From assembly GCF_011752565.1 (NCBI RefSeq), contig NZ_VWXK01000012.1:124001-188000 (forward strand): 64,000 nucleotides of DNA, given 5' to 3'. Below, in pieces: positions 36,973-44,617 of the stretch. The position numbers were made by a program, and so were the translations under genes. The stretch's first letter is position 1. Every line of letters begins with the position of its first letter. This DNA is from Pantoea sp. Ap-967. Its GTDB lineage: Bacteria > Pseudomonadota > Gammaproteobacteria > Pseudomonadales > Pseudomonadaceae. A model generated the notes under the pieces. The model searched no databases, was not told the DNA's origin, and worked only from the letters and a program-made list of their open reading frames with translations.

Positions 36973-38315
36973 AGGTTGTACTGCTTACGCTTGCGGTAAA
37001 GGGTCGAGGCATCGATGCCCAGGGTTTTGGCGGCTTGGTCGAGGGTGTCGCTGGTGGCCAGCACCGCGCCGATGTGCGCACGCTCCAGTTCGTCCAGGCT
37101 CAATGCCGCGCCCACCCGTGGCGCATTGCCGGTAGGTTGCTCGCCCATGCCCAGGTGGCTGATTTCCACCCGCTCCTGCGGGCAGATGATGCTGGCGCGT
37201 TCGATCACGTTACGCAGCTCGCGGATGTTGCCCGGCCAGCGGTAGTTGAGCAGCGCGGCGCGGGCCTCGTCGCTGAAGCCACGGGCCGGGCGCGAGTATT
37301 CCTTGACGAAGCGGGCGAGGAAACGGTCGGCCAGGGTCAGGATGTCCTCGCTGCGCTCGCGCAGCGGCGGCAGGTGCAGGGTGATGACGTTCAGGCGGTA
37401 CAGCAGGTCTTCCCGGAAGCGGCTCTCGCGCACCATCTCCTCAAGGTTGAGGTTGGTGGCGGCGAGGATGCGCACATCGGCGCGGCGCGTGACCGGGTCG
37501 CCGACCCGCTCGTATTCCTTGTCCTGGATGAAACGCAGCAGTTTCGGTTGCAGGGTCAGCGGGAAGTCACCGATCTCATCGAGGAACAGGGTGCCGCCGT
37601 CGGCCTGGCTGACCCGCCCCAGGGTACTTTCGCTGGCCCCGGTGAAGGCGCCACGGGTGTGGCCGAACAGTTCGCTTTCCATCAGCTCGGCATTGAGCGA
37701 TGGGCAGTTGATGGTGACGCAAGCCTTGCGCGCACGCTTGCTCCAGCCGTGAATGGCGCGGGCCAATTCGCCCTTGCCGGTGCCCGACTCGCCAAGGATG
37801 AGGATGTTGGCGTCGGTGGTGGCCACCTGGCGGGCGGTTTCCAGCACCGCCATCATCGCCGGGCTGTGGGAGTCGAGGCCATCCTTGGGTTTGCGTACTT
37901 CGCCCTCCAGGGCTTCCAGGCGCGCCGAGAGCTGGCGCACTTCCAGTTGCTTGGCGGTGGCCAGGCGCAGTTGGTCGGGGCTGCAAGGCTTGACCAGGTA
38001 ATCGGCGGCGCCGGCCTGGATGGCATCGACGGCGGTGTCGATCGCCGAATGGGCGGTGACGATCACCACGCGCATCCAGGGCGCCTGCACGCGCATCTGG
38101 GCCAGCACGTCCAGGCCGTTGTCTTCGCCCAGGCGCAGGTCGAGAAAGCACAGGTCGAAGACCTGGCGTTGCAGCAACGCTTCGGCCTGGGCGGCGCTGT
38201 TGGCGGTGGCCACGCTGTAGCCTTCATCTTCCAGGCAGTAACGGAAGGTGCGCAGGATCGCGGACTCGTCATCCACCAGCAGAATGCGGCCTTGGTTGTC
38301 CTGGGCTGATTCCAT
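36969..38315 (-). CDS. algB: NtrC-family response regulator AlgB
   Basis: 448 aa. Receiver domain with phospho-Asp59, AAA+ domain with Walker A GESGTGKGE, the sigma-54-contact loop GAFTGA (in FGHTRGAFTGA) and Walker B TLFLDEIG, and a C-terminal Fis-type helix-turn-helix (LDQAAKTLGIDASTLYRKRKQ). The intact GAFTGA loop indicates it can open sigma-54 promoters. Two sigma-54 promoter matches lie within 1.2 kb on the other side of the divergent gap. Confidence 0.96.
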   Translation of the reverse strand: MESAQDNQGRILLVDDESAILRTFRYCLEDEGYSVATANSAAQAEALLQRQVFDLCFLDLRLGEDNGLDVLAQMRVQAPWMRVVIVTAHSAIDTAVDAIQAGAADYLVKPCSPDQLRLATAKQLEVRQLSARLEALEGEVRKPKDGLDSHSPAMMAVLETARQVATTDANILILGESGTGKGELARAIHGWSKRARKACVTINCPSLNAELMESELFGHTRGAFTGASESTLGRVSQADGGTLFLDEIGDFPLTLQPKLLRFIQDKEYERVGDPVTRRADVRILAATNLNLEEMVRESRFREDLLYRLNVITLHLPPLRERSEDILTLADRFLARFVKEYSRPARGFSDEARAALLNYRWPGNIRELRNVIERASIICPQERVEISHLGMGEQPTGNAPRVGAALSLDELERAHIGAVLATSDTLDQAAKTLGIDASTLYRKRKQYNL

Positions 38316-38369
38316 GTGCTGCGCTCCTTAGGGAAAGATCTTTGTTTAGTGTGGGAAAAATCGGGCAAG

Positions 38370-38407
38370 TTGCATGGTCAATTCTGAATGAATCTGTCCT
38401 TTGCATG
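38370..38407. promoter_or_regulatory. TTGCATG direct repeat upstream of the sigma-54 promoter
   Basis: Two copies of TTGCATG, at 38370-38376 and 38401-38407, 31 bp apart (about three helical turns), 66-103 bp upstream of the -24 element of the BON gene. They could be an enhancer for an NtrC-type activator; this rests on position and spacing only. Confidence 0.35.
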
Positions 38408-38472
38408 CTAGCCAATGGCCAATTCATAACGCCAAGCCGTGATATCCCGATGATTTCCTTAGAGGTGCGCGC

Positions 38473-38487
38473 TGGCACATTGGTTGC
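38473..38487 (+). promoter_or_regulatory. sigma-54 (RpoN) promoter of the BON-domain gene
   Basis: TGGCAC-ATTGG-TTGC: a perfect match to the core TGGCAC-N5-TTGC with a preceding C. Transcription would start near 38498, 29 bp before the ATG and ahead of the Shine-Dalgarno AAAGGAGGTG. Confidence 0.85.
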
Positions 38488-38526
38488 GACGATTTTCAGC
38501 TTTTGCCAACAAAAGGAGGTGTAGCC

Positions 38527-39348
38527 ATGCCCTTTAACCCCCGAATGGCCGTGTTGGCGGCCGCGCTGCTGTCCAATTGCGTGCCGGCGTTCGCAGGCCC
38601 AGTGCAGGACGCCCGCCTGCAAGGCGCGTTGCAAACGGCGCTGGCGCTGAACCGGATACTCAACCCATTCACCATCAAGGTCGAGGTCGAGGGCACCCGG
38701 GCGCGCCTGGACGGTGAGGTGGAGAATGCCGTGGAGCGCGACCTGGCCGAGCAGGTGGCGTTGGCTACCCGGGGCATCGACCAGGTCGACAACCAGTTGC
38801 GCGTCAATGCACAGCTGGTGGAGCGCCCGCTGGAACTGCGCGCCTATGCCCAGCGCCTGGAGGACGCCACCTTGGCTGCGGTGATTCGTGCACGCCTGCT
38901 GTGGAGCCGCACCACGGAAAAGGCGGCCATCGAGGTGCAGAGCAGCGAAGGCGTGGTGACGTTGCGCGGCAAGGTGGACAGCGCCGAGGCCAAGGCGCTT
39001 GCCGGCATGCTGGCAAGCTCCACCGATGGCGTGCACCTGGTCAACAACCTGGTGAGCCTGGACTCTGCTGCCATGGCCAAGGCGCGGGAAACCCCGGTGG
39101 GTGCACCCAGTGGACCCCAGCCAAGCGATAGCTGGGTGGTGGACAAGATCCAGACCAGCTACCGCTTCAGCCGCAACCTCGATGGCTTGAATATCAAGGT
39201 GGCCAGCGAACAGGGCATGGTGCGGCTCTCGGGCGAGGTGGTCAGCAGCGAGCAGAAGACCATTGCCGTGGAGATTGCGCGGCAGATCGTCGGCGTGCGG
39301 GGGGTGGACGCCGACCTGTTGCGCGTGGCAACGAAAGTTCAAGGGTGA
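38527..39348 (+). CDS. exported protein with three BON domains
   Basis: 273 aa. Signal peptide 1-21 (cut after PAFA), then three BON repeats: about 23-95, 110-180 and 200-270, each with the alternating pattern ending in a G-x-V-x-L-x-G strand (ARLDGEV, VTLRGKV, VRLSGEV). BON domains bind phospholipid and are found in periplasmic stress proteins such as OsmY. An excellent Shine-Dalgarno (AAGGAGG) sets the start. Driven by a sigma-54 promoter and divergent from algB. Confidence 0.9.
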   Translation: MPFNPRMAVLAAALLSNCVPAFAGPVQDARLQGALQTALALNRILNPFTIKVEVEGTRARLDGEVENAVERDLAEQVALATRGIDQVDNQLRVNAQLVERPLELRAYAQRLEDATLAAVIRARLLWSRTTEKAAIEVQSSEGVVTLRGKVDSAEAKALAGMLASSTDGVHLVNNLVSLDSAAMAKARETPVGAPSGPQPSDSWVVDKIQTSYRFSRNLDGLNIKVASEQGMVRLSGEVVSSEQKTIAVEIARQIVGVRGVDADLLRVATKVQG

Positions 39349-39349
39349 A

Positions 39350-39386
39350 TCGTGCAATTCGCACGACGCTACAGCGGGCATCGTGC
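39350..39386. promoter_or_regulatory. candidate enhancer (UAS) of the second sigma-54 promoter
   Basis: TCGTGCAATTCGCACGA at 39350-39366 is a 17-bp dyad with perfect 6-bp arms; a further half-site TCGTGC lies at 39381-39386. Distance to the -24 element (39462) is about 75-110 bp, usual for NtrC-family activator sites. It starts directly after the BON gene stop. Confidence 0.5.
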
Positions 39387-39461
39387 AGGATACGTCCTCA
39401 ATCGAATTGCCAAGATTACTTAACTTATTGATTTATAAGTGTTTTATTGGATTAAAAAGGC

Positions 39462-39476
39462 TGGCACGCAGGCTGC
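39462..39476 (+). promoter_or_regulatory. sigma-54 promoter of the small-membrane-protein/Ivy operon
   Basis: TGGCAC-GCAGG-CTGC, followed by AATT; it matches the extended consensus YTGGCACG-N4-TTGCA at all positions but one. The start would be near 39487, about 39 bp before the first ATG. Confidence 0.8.
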
Positions 39477-39525
39477 AATTACCTGTTCAGGTTTGAATAG
39501 AAAAATTACAGCAGGAGAAGCCGGC

Positions 39526-39819
39526 ATGAACCGCCCATCCGTCAACCGCTCGCGCAATGCCGCACTGCCTGTGCGCCAGTTCCTGATCCTCGGGATGGCG
39601 CTGCTGCTGACCCTGGCCGCCGGCCTCTTCTACTACAGCTGGCAGACCGCGCGCCTGGCCGACCAGGTGGCGGCGCAAACCGCCCTGCTGGCGCAAATCC
39701 AGGCGAGCCGTGCCAGTACCCTGGTCAAGGCAGCCGAGCCCACCGGGCGGCGGCCTGCCGCCGATACCTCACCGGCCACCGTCGACACTGCCGTACCGGC
39801 ACAACGCTGGGTGTTCTAA
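39526..39819 (+). CDS. single-pass membrane protein of unknown function
   Basis: 97 aa. Basic N-terminus, one membrane helix (about 18-38), a short coiled-coil (ARLADQVAAQTALLAQIQASR) and a Pro/Ala/Thr-rich tail. Not recognised. Shine-Dalgarno GCAGGAG. First gene of an operon of three (gaps 42 and 2 bp) behind a sigma-54 promoter. Confidence 0.72.
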   Translation: MNRPSVNRSRNAALPVRQFLILGMALLLTLAAGLFYYSWQTARLADQVAAQTALLAQIQASRASTLVKAAEPTGRRPAADTSPATVDTAVPAQRWVF

Positions 39820-39861
39820 GTCGCGCACCGGACCGATTTCGACAAAGAAAGGAGAATCATC

Positions 39862-40023
39862 ATGCTGAGCTGGGCAGTCACTTTCCTCATCATTGCCATT
39901 GTCGCCGCCGTACTGGGCTTCGGTGGTATCGCCGGCGCCGCAACCGGCATCGCGAAGATTCTGTTCATCGTCTTCCTGGTGTTGTTCGTGGCCTCCTTCT
40001 TCTTTGGACGTGGTCGAGGTTGA
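39862..40023 (+). CDS. DUF1328 family small membrane protein
   Basis: 53 aa: two hydrophobic helices (4-20 and 33-47) with a glycine-rich turn ([14 protein letters not shown]) and a basic end GRGRG, as in the YtjA/DUF1328 family. AAAGGAGAA precedes the ATG. These proteins are widespread, small inner-membrane proteins, often stress-induced; mechanism unknown. The stop is 2 bp before the Ivy gene start. Confidence 0.85.
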   Translation: MLSWAVTFLIIAIVAAVLGFGGIAGAATGIAKILFIVFLVLFVASFFFGRGRG

Positions 40024-40025
40024 AC

Positions 40026-40496
40026 ATGAGCAGGGGATTATCCACTGCCCTGGCTGCCGCCCTGCTGTTGGGCGGCAGTACGGCGGCGCTGGCGGCCAAT
40101 GATGGCCAGGTGCGGGCCGACCAATTGCTCGGCTCGGACCCCGGATACCGGGAAGCTTGGCAACATGCGATCAAAGGCGAGGAACGCCTGCCCGATTGGG
40201 TCATCAACCTGACCGGTAGTGCCCAGCAGCAGATGTCGGCGGTGACCGAGGATGGCGACAAATACCTCGTCGGCCCGCTGTGTGAAACCGCCGACAACTG
40301 CACCTACAAACGGCTGATCGTGGCGTTCAGCTGGGACAAGGACGATGCCTACGGGATGCTCGTGGAAGTGCCCGAAGGCCTGCCGAGCGACAAGTCGCCG
40401 ACCCGCCACGCCCAATACCGCTGGCTGGGCAAGCCGGACGACGGCATGAAGGCCATGCTGCAGGAGCAGCTCAAGCGTGACCCGAAGTGGTACTGA
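40026..40496 (+). CDS. Ivy-family (lysozyme inhibitor-like) periplasmic protein
   Basis: 156 aa. Signal peptide 1-24. The mature domain aligns by eye with inhibitor of vertebrate lysozyme: LPDWV, then GDKYLVGPLC, the loop closed by two Cys (C86-ETADN-C92), then RLIVAFSWDKDDAYGML. Classical Ivy has CKPHDC with an inhibitory His; here the loop is one longer and has no His, so activity on lysozyme is doubtful. P. aeruginosa has, as I recall, a second divergent Ivy near algB too. Last gene of its operon. Confidence 0.82.
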   Translation: MSRGLSTALAAALLLGGSTAALAANDGQVRADQLLGSDPGYREAWQHAIKGEERLPDWVINLTGSAQQQMSAVTEDGDKYLVGPLCETADNCTYKRLIVAFSWDKDDAYGMLVEVPEGLPSDKSPTRHAQYRWLGKPDDGMKAMLQEQLKRDPKWY

Positions 40497-40520
40497 CCAG
40501 CGGTCACGCGCTGTCACGTA

Positions 40521-40826
40521 ATAGAAGCGGAACCTTTCTATCTTTCTCGCTTCTATGATGCGCCGCTTCGAGGAGGAGCGGCACATGACCAGGGGGCCGG
40601 GCTGTTCTGATTGCTACAGGATCGGAGTGGCCTAGGGGTACAGGGAGTACCTCCATCAGTGGGCCGGGTCAGGAAAAGGCAGAATCGGAAGCATCAGGTC
40701 GTGGCGGTGTCTGACAATCACCCGACCCAGGCCTGGCTTCCGAGGCGCCATCTACCCCTCATGCTGATTCCTTTCAGGAATTGATCTCCAAGACACATTT
40801 TGTGATGACCGCACGTCAATTTTTTT
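40521..40826 (+). ncRNA. candidate structured RNA with possible pseudoknot
   Basis: Paired segments in order: ATAGAAGCG (40521) with CGCTTCTAT (40549); GCCGCT (40562) with AGCGGC (40577), loop TCGAGGAGG; AGGGGTA (40634) with TACCCCT (40753) enclosing GGCC-GGGTC (40662-40670) with GACCC-a-GGCC (40724-40733) and TCGGAAGC (40685) with GCTTCCGA (40736). The last two pairs interleave, giving a pseudoknot or a switch. A short TGAC-CGCAC-GTCA hairpin followed by T-rich sequence ends at 40826. No known family recognised. Confidence 0.35.
40585..40635 (+). CDS. possible 16-residue peptide
   Basis: ATG to TAG encoding MTRGPGCSDCYRIGVA, preceded by AGGAGG at 40571-40576 (8 bp spacing), a near-ideal Shine-Dalgarno that sits in a hairpin loop. 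It contains a CSDC pair. Could be a leader peptide or chance; there is no other coding support. Confidence 0.25.
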   Translation: MTRGPGCSDCYRIGVA

Positions 40827-40864
40827 GGGTCACACAAGGTGCCTTGCAAGTGGCATTTCGGCCA

Positions 40865-40879
40865 TTCGGATTGTCGAAC
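40865..40879. promoter_or_regulatory. AauR-like box 1 upstream of gltP
   Basis: TTCGGATTGTCGAAC; matches TTCGG-N4-CCGAA except one base. That motif is, as I recall, the binding site of AauR, the sigma-54-dependent activator of acidic amino acid uptake in P. putida. Confidence 0.5.
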
Positions 40880-40941
40880 AAGCCGTTTTTCAGCGCTTCA
40901 GCATACCGCTAAAACTGCCGAAATATGGCGGTTTGGCCTTG

Positions 40942-40956
40942 TTCGGATTTCCGAAC
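40942..40956. promoter_or_regulatory. AauR-like box 2 upstream of gltP
   Basis: TTCGGATTTCCGAAC; perfect fit to TTCGG-N4-CCGAA and 13 of 15 bases identical to box 1, 77 bp downstream of it. A weak sigma-54-like element (CGGTAT-N5-ATGC, 41013-41027) lies about 65 bp further on. Confidence 0.6.
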
Positions 40957-41228
40957 GTTATAAATCAATGACTTACGTGCGGCGTATTTTGACTCGTAAG
41001 CCCATGCCGAATCGGTATGGGGTATGCGTTTCCGGCATTAGATTTAAGCCTCCCCCATCGCAATAGTTGCGGCCTTTTTCGCTGGCACGAGCGCCTTGTC
41101 GCTCGCTCGCGGTGTCCTTACATGAGGTCTCCGGACGGAAGCCAAAAGCTCCCCGTGACGTTGCCAACGGCTCTGTTACGCGCTTTTTCCGGTCGGTGCC
41201 CGTGACCACTAGAACAAAGGGTAAAGAC

Positions 41229-42557
41229 ATGAAGAAGGCAAAACTGAGCCTCGCCTGGCAGATCGTCATCGGTCTGGTACTGGGCGTTGCAGTCGGCGCG
41301 CTGCTGAACCACTTCAGCGCGGAAAAGGCCTGGTGGATCAGCAACGTTCTCCAGCCCGCCGGTGACATCTTCATTCGCCTGATCAAGATGATCGTCGTCC
41401 CGATCGTGATTTCGTCGCTGATCGTGGGTATCGCCGGGGTTGGCGATGCGAAGAAACTGGGCAGCATCGGCCTGAAGACCATCCTCTACTTCGAGGTGGT
41501 GACCACCATCGCCATCGTCGTCGGCCTGGTGTTGGCCAACCTGTTCCACCCGGGCGCCGGCATCGACATGAGCACCCTGGGGACCGTCGACATCTCCAAG
41601 TACCAGGCCACCGCGGCCGAGGTACAGCATGAACATGCGTTCATCGAGACCCTGCTGAACCTGATTCCGTCGAACATCTTCGCAGCGCTGATGCGTGGCG
41701 AGATGCTGCCGATCATCTTCTTCTCGGTGATGTTCGGCCTGGGCCTGTCGAGCCTGCAGGCCGACCTGCGCGAGCCACTGGTGCGTACCTTCCAGGCCGT
41801 GTCGGAAACCATGTTCAAAGTCACCCACATGATCATGAACTACGCCCCGATCGGCGTGTTCGCCCTGATCGCCGTGACGGTCGCCAACTTTGGCTTCAGC
41901 TCGCTGTTGCCGCTGGCCAAGCTGGTGCTGCTGGTGTACTTCGCCATCGCCTTCTTCGCCTTCATGGTGCTGGGCCTGGTCGCACGCCTGTTTGGCTTCT
42001 CGGTGATCAAGATCATGCGCATCATGAAAGATGAGCTGATCCTCGCCTACTCCACCTCCAGCTCCGAAACCGTGCTGCCGCGCGTGATCGAGAAGATGGA
42101 GAAGTACGGTGCGCCGAAGTCGATCTGCTCGTTCGTGGTGCCGACCGGCTACTCGTTCAACCTCGATGGCTCGACCCTGTACCAGAGCATCGCGGCCATC
42201 TTCATCGCCCAGCTGTACGGTATCGACCTGTCGTGGAGCCAGCAGCTGCTGCTGGTGCTGACCTTGATGGTGACCTCCAAGGGTATCGCTGGCGTACCGG
42301 GTGTTTCCTTCGTGGTGTTGCTGGCCACCCTGGGCAGCGTGGGCATCCCGCTGGAAGGCCTGGCCTTCATCGCCGGTGTCGACCGCATCATGGACATGGC
42401 GCGTACCGCCCTGAACGTGATCGGCAACGCCCTGGCAGCCCTGGTGGTTGCCCGTTGGGAAGGCATGTACGACGCAGCTAAAGGCGAGAAGTACTACGCC
42501 TCGCTGATGGCCGACAAGCAGCAGGCTGCTGTGGTTGGCGAACCGGCCAAGCGTTGA
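41229..42557 (+). CDS. gltP: proton/sodium-dependent glutamate/aspartate symporter
   Basis: 442 aa, DAACS family with eight membrane helices and two re-entrant loops. Family segments: STSSSETVLPRVI (Ser-rich HP1), VPTGYSFNLDGSTLYQS (helix 7, substrate/cation site) and the HP2 region SKGIAGVPGVSF. Imports acidic amino acids. The ATG at 41229 follows AAAGGGTAAAGAC. Control by AauR is inferred from two boxes upstream. Confidence 0.95.
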   Translation: MKKAKLSLAWQIVIGLVLGVAVGALLNHFSAEKAWWISNVLQPAGDIFIRLIKMIVVPIVISSLIVGIAGVGDAKKLGSIGLKTILYFEVVTTIAIVVGLVLANLFHPGAGIDMSTLGTVDISKYQATAAEVQHEHAFIETLLNLIPSNIFAALMRGEMLPIIFFSVMFGLGLSSLQADLREPLVRTFQAVSETMFKVTHMIMNYAPIGVFALIAVTVANFGFSSLLPLAKLVLLVYFAIAFFAFMVLGLVARLFGFSVIKIMRIMKDELILAYSTSSSETVLPRVIEKMEKYGAPKSICSFVVPTGYSFNLDGSTLYQSIAAIFIAQLYGIDLSWSQQLLLVLTLMVTSKGIAGVPGVSFVVLLATLGSVGIPLEGLAFIAGVDRIMDMARTALNVIGNALAALVVARWEGMYDAAKGEKYYASLMADKQQAAVVGEPAKR

Positions 42558-42577
42558 GCCTGAACCGCTGAAGCAGA

Positions 42578-42603
42578 AAGCCCCGACTTGTCGGGGCTTT
42601 TTG
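42578..42603 (+). terminator. intrinsic terminator after gltP
   Basis: AAAGCCCCGAC and GTCGGGGCTTT, perfect 11-bp stem with a 2-base loop, running into a T-run. Confidence 0.92.
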
Positions 42604-42631
42604 TTGGGGTTCGAAAAGGTGCAGCGGCCTA

Positions 42632-42698
42632 TCGCGAGCGTTGCTCGCTCCTACAAAGGCTTTGCGTACGATTGGTAGGAGCGAGCAGAGCTCGCGAT
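42632..42698. repeat. REP pair (GCGAGC family), inverted
   Basis: ATCGCGAGCGTTGCTCGCTC with CTAC, and an inverse (GTAG plus GAGCGAGCAGAGCTCGCGAT), 19 bp apart, with matching GGCC/GGGCC outside. Between gltP and the next gene. Confidence 0.88.
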
Positions 42699-42779
42699 GG
42701 GCCGCGTCGACAGCACGGGGCCTCCAGCCAGGCGCGCCGATACGCTATCATTCGGGCATTTTTCAGGGGGTAATCGCGG

Positions 42780-44009
42780 ATGCTCAACGGCCTTTGGCTC
42801 GGCTTTTTCCTGGTGGCGGCCGTGTCTGCCCTGGCCCAATGGCTGGTGGGCGGCAACGCCGGCATCTTCGCCGCGATGGTCGAGAGCATCTTCGCCATGG
42901 CCAAGCTCTCGGTGGAGGTCATGGTTCTGCTGTTCGGCACCCTGACCCTGTGGCTGGGCTTTTTGAAGATCGCGGAAAAGGCTGGCATCGTCGAATGGCT
43001 GGCCAAGGTGCTCGGCCCGCTGTTCGCCCGGCTGATGCCGGAGGTTCCGCCCGGCCACCCGGCCCTGGGCCTGATCACCATGAACTTCGCCGCCAACGGC
43101 CTGGGCCTGGACAACGCCGCCACGCCGATCGGCCTCAAGGCCATGCGTGCGCTGCAGGAGCTCAACCCCAGCAGCACCACGGCGAGCAATGCGCAGATCC
43201 TGTTCCTGGTGCTCAACGCCTCGTCGTTGACCCTGCTGCCGGTGACCATCTTCATGTACCGCGCCCAGCAGGGCGCCACCGACCCGACCCTGGTGTTCCT
43301 GCCGATTCTGCTGGCCACCAGCGCCTCGACCCTGGTTGGCCTGCTGTCGGTGGCGGTCATGCAGCGCCTGCGCCTGTGGGACCCGGTGGTGCTGGCGTAC
43401 TTCATCCCCGGTGCGCTGCTGCTGGGCGGTTTCATGGCCTTTCTCGGCACCCTGTCGGCCGCCGCACTGGCCAGCCTGTCGTCGATCCTCGGCAACCTGA
43501 CGCTGTTCGGGGTGATCATCCTGTTCCTGGTGATAGGCGCGCTGAAACGGGTGAAGGTGTACGAAGCCTTCGTCGAAGGCGCCAAGGAAGGCTTCGATGT
43601 GGCCAAGAGCCTGCTGCCCTACCTGGTGGCGATGCTGGTGGCGGTCGGCGTGCTGCGCGCGTCAGGGGCCCTGGAGCTGGCCCTGGACGGTATTCGCCAT
43701 GCGGTGAACTGGATGGGCCTGGACACCCGCTTCGTCGAGGGCCTGCCCACCGCGCTGGTCAAGCCTTTCTCTGGCAGCGCGGCGCGGGCGATGCTGATCG
43801 AAACCATGCAGACCCATGGTGTGGACAGCTTCCCGGCGCTGGTGGCGGCGACCATCCAGGGCAGTACCGAAACCACCTTCTACGTGCTGGCGGTGTACTT
43901 TGGCGCGGTGGGTATCCAGCGCGTGCGCCACGCCGTTGGCTGCGCCCTGCTGGCCGAGCTTTGCGGGGTGATCGCCGCAATCTGCGTGTGCTACTGGTTC
44001 TTCGCCTGA
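42780..44009 (+). CDS. nucleoside-recognition (GATE) domain membrane protein, SpmA-SpmB fusion type
   Basis: 409 aa, nine or ten helices. It contains two GATE-like modules: an N-terminal SpmA-like half (MNFAANGLGLDNAATPIGLKAM near 101-122) and a C-terminal SpmB-like half (FSGSAARAMLIE and IQGSTETTFYVLAVYFG). The name of the domain is historical; transported substrate unknown. Its end overlaps the convergent lipoprotein gene by 19 bp. Confidence 0.85.
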   Translation: MLNGLWLGFFLVAAVSALAQWLVGGNAGIFAAMVESIFAMAKLSVEVMVLLFGTLTLWLGFLKIAEKAGIVEWLAKVLGPLFARLMPEVPPGHPALGLITMNFAANGLGLDNAATPIGLKAMRALQELNPSSTTASNAQILFLVLNASSLTLLPVTIFMYRAQQGATDPTLVFLPILLATSASTLVGLLSVAVMQRLRLWDPVVLAYFIPGALLLGGFMAFLGTLSAAALASLSSILGNLTLFGVIILFLVIGALKRVKVYEAFVEGAKEGFDVAKSLLPYLVAMLVAVGVLRASGALELALDGIRHAVNWMGLDTRFVEGLPTALVKPFSGSAARAMLIETMQTHGVDSFPALVAATIQGSTETTFYVLAVYFGAVGIQRVRHAVGCALLAELCGVIAAICVCYWFFA

Positions 44010-44617
44010 GCCTGGGCCTGGGTGCTTTGCGCCACGGTCCAGTCCACCACCTGCGCGGCCAGCTGGTCACTGGCCGCACCGAAGCCGGCTACCACGGCTG
44101 ATACGTCGTTGCTGGCCAGTGGCTGGCGTACCTCGAAGCGCCGGCTGGTAACGATGCGCTGGCTACGGCCCTGTACCAGGCGCGCGTCGTAACGGATCAC
44201 CACCTGCACCTTGCCACCCTGGTATTCGCTCTGGAACGCCTGCAGCTCGCCGGCCAGCTCGTAATCGGCCTGCAGGTTGCTGTCGTCGGCACTCAGGCGC
44301 AGCACCCGGCCGTCACGCTGGAAGCCATCGAGCAAGCGGTTGCGCACCAGCAATGGCGCCGGGTCGCTCCAGCGCGCGCCTTTGTAGCTGCTGAGCACAT
44401 CGCCCTGGGGGATGACCGCAATGCGCGGCCCGGCCAGGGCCTCGCTGGCCAGCGGCTTGTTCAGGCGCAATGACCAGTCGACCGGGGTGGCGACGTGGCT
44501 GGGCTGGTTGACCGGCAGGCGGTAGATATCCACAGGCTCGCTCTGGGGCAGGATCGAGCAGGCGCTGGCCAGGCTCACGGCGGCCGCCAGGGCCAGCAGG
44601 CGCAGCGAAGGGGTCAT
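43991..44617 (-). CDS. ABC-type transport auxiliary lipoprotein (PqiC/MlaX-like)
   Basis: 208 aa. Signal peptide with lipobox-like ASAC (Cys20). ABC_trans_aux domain (DUF330 type): YRLP near the start, IAVIPQGDVLSSYKGARWSDPAPLLVRNRLLDGF region, and a long C-terminal helix. Expected at the outer membrane, receiving lipid from the MCE protein encoded just upstream. Start overlaps the MCE gene stop by 4 bp; last gene of the operon. Confidence 0.88.
   Translation of the reverse strand: MTPSLRLLALAAAVSLASACSILPQSEPVDIYRLPVNQPSHVATPVDWSLRLNKPLASEALAGPRIAVIPQGDVLSSYKGARWSDPAPLLVRNRLLDGFQRDGRVLRLSADDSNLQADYELAGELQAFQSEYQGGKVQVVIRYDARLVQGRSQRIVTSRRFEVRQPLASNDVSAVVAGFGAASDQLAAQVVDWTVAQSTQAQAQAKNQ

Larger units (their letters stand above)
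40497..41228. other. 732-bp intergenic region before gltP
   Basis: No gene of normal size. It contains several inverted repeats, a very short reading frame with a strong Shine-Dalgarno, a possible structured RNA, and two AauR-like palindromes (all given separately). The region is less GC-rich than its neighbours from about 40780 to 41060. Confidence 0.6.

Noticed and set aside
40634..40759. SRP (4.5S) RNA or tmRNA for the structured region before gltP
   Set aside because: The GGTCCGGAAGGAAGCAGC tetraloop region of SRP RNA and the tmRNA ends are absent.
41082..41100. TGGCAC upstream of gltP as a sigma-54 promoter
   Set aside because: The following bases do not place a GC 12 bp after the GG; spacing is wrong for a -24/-12 element.
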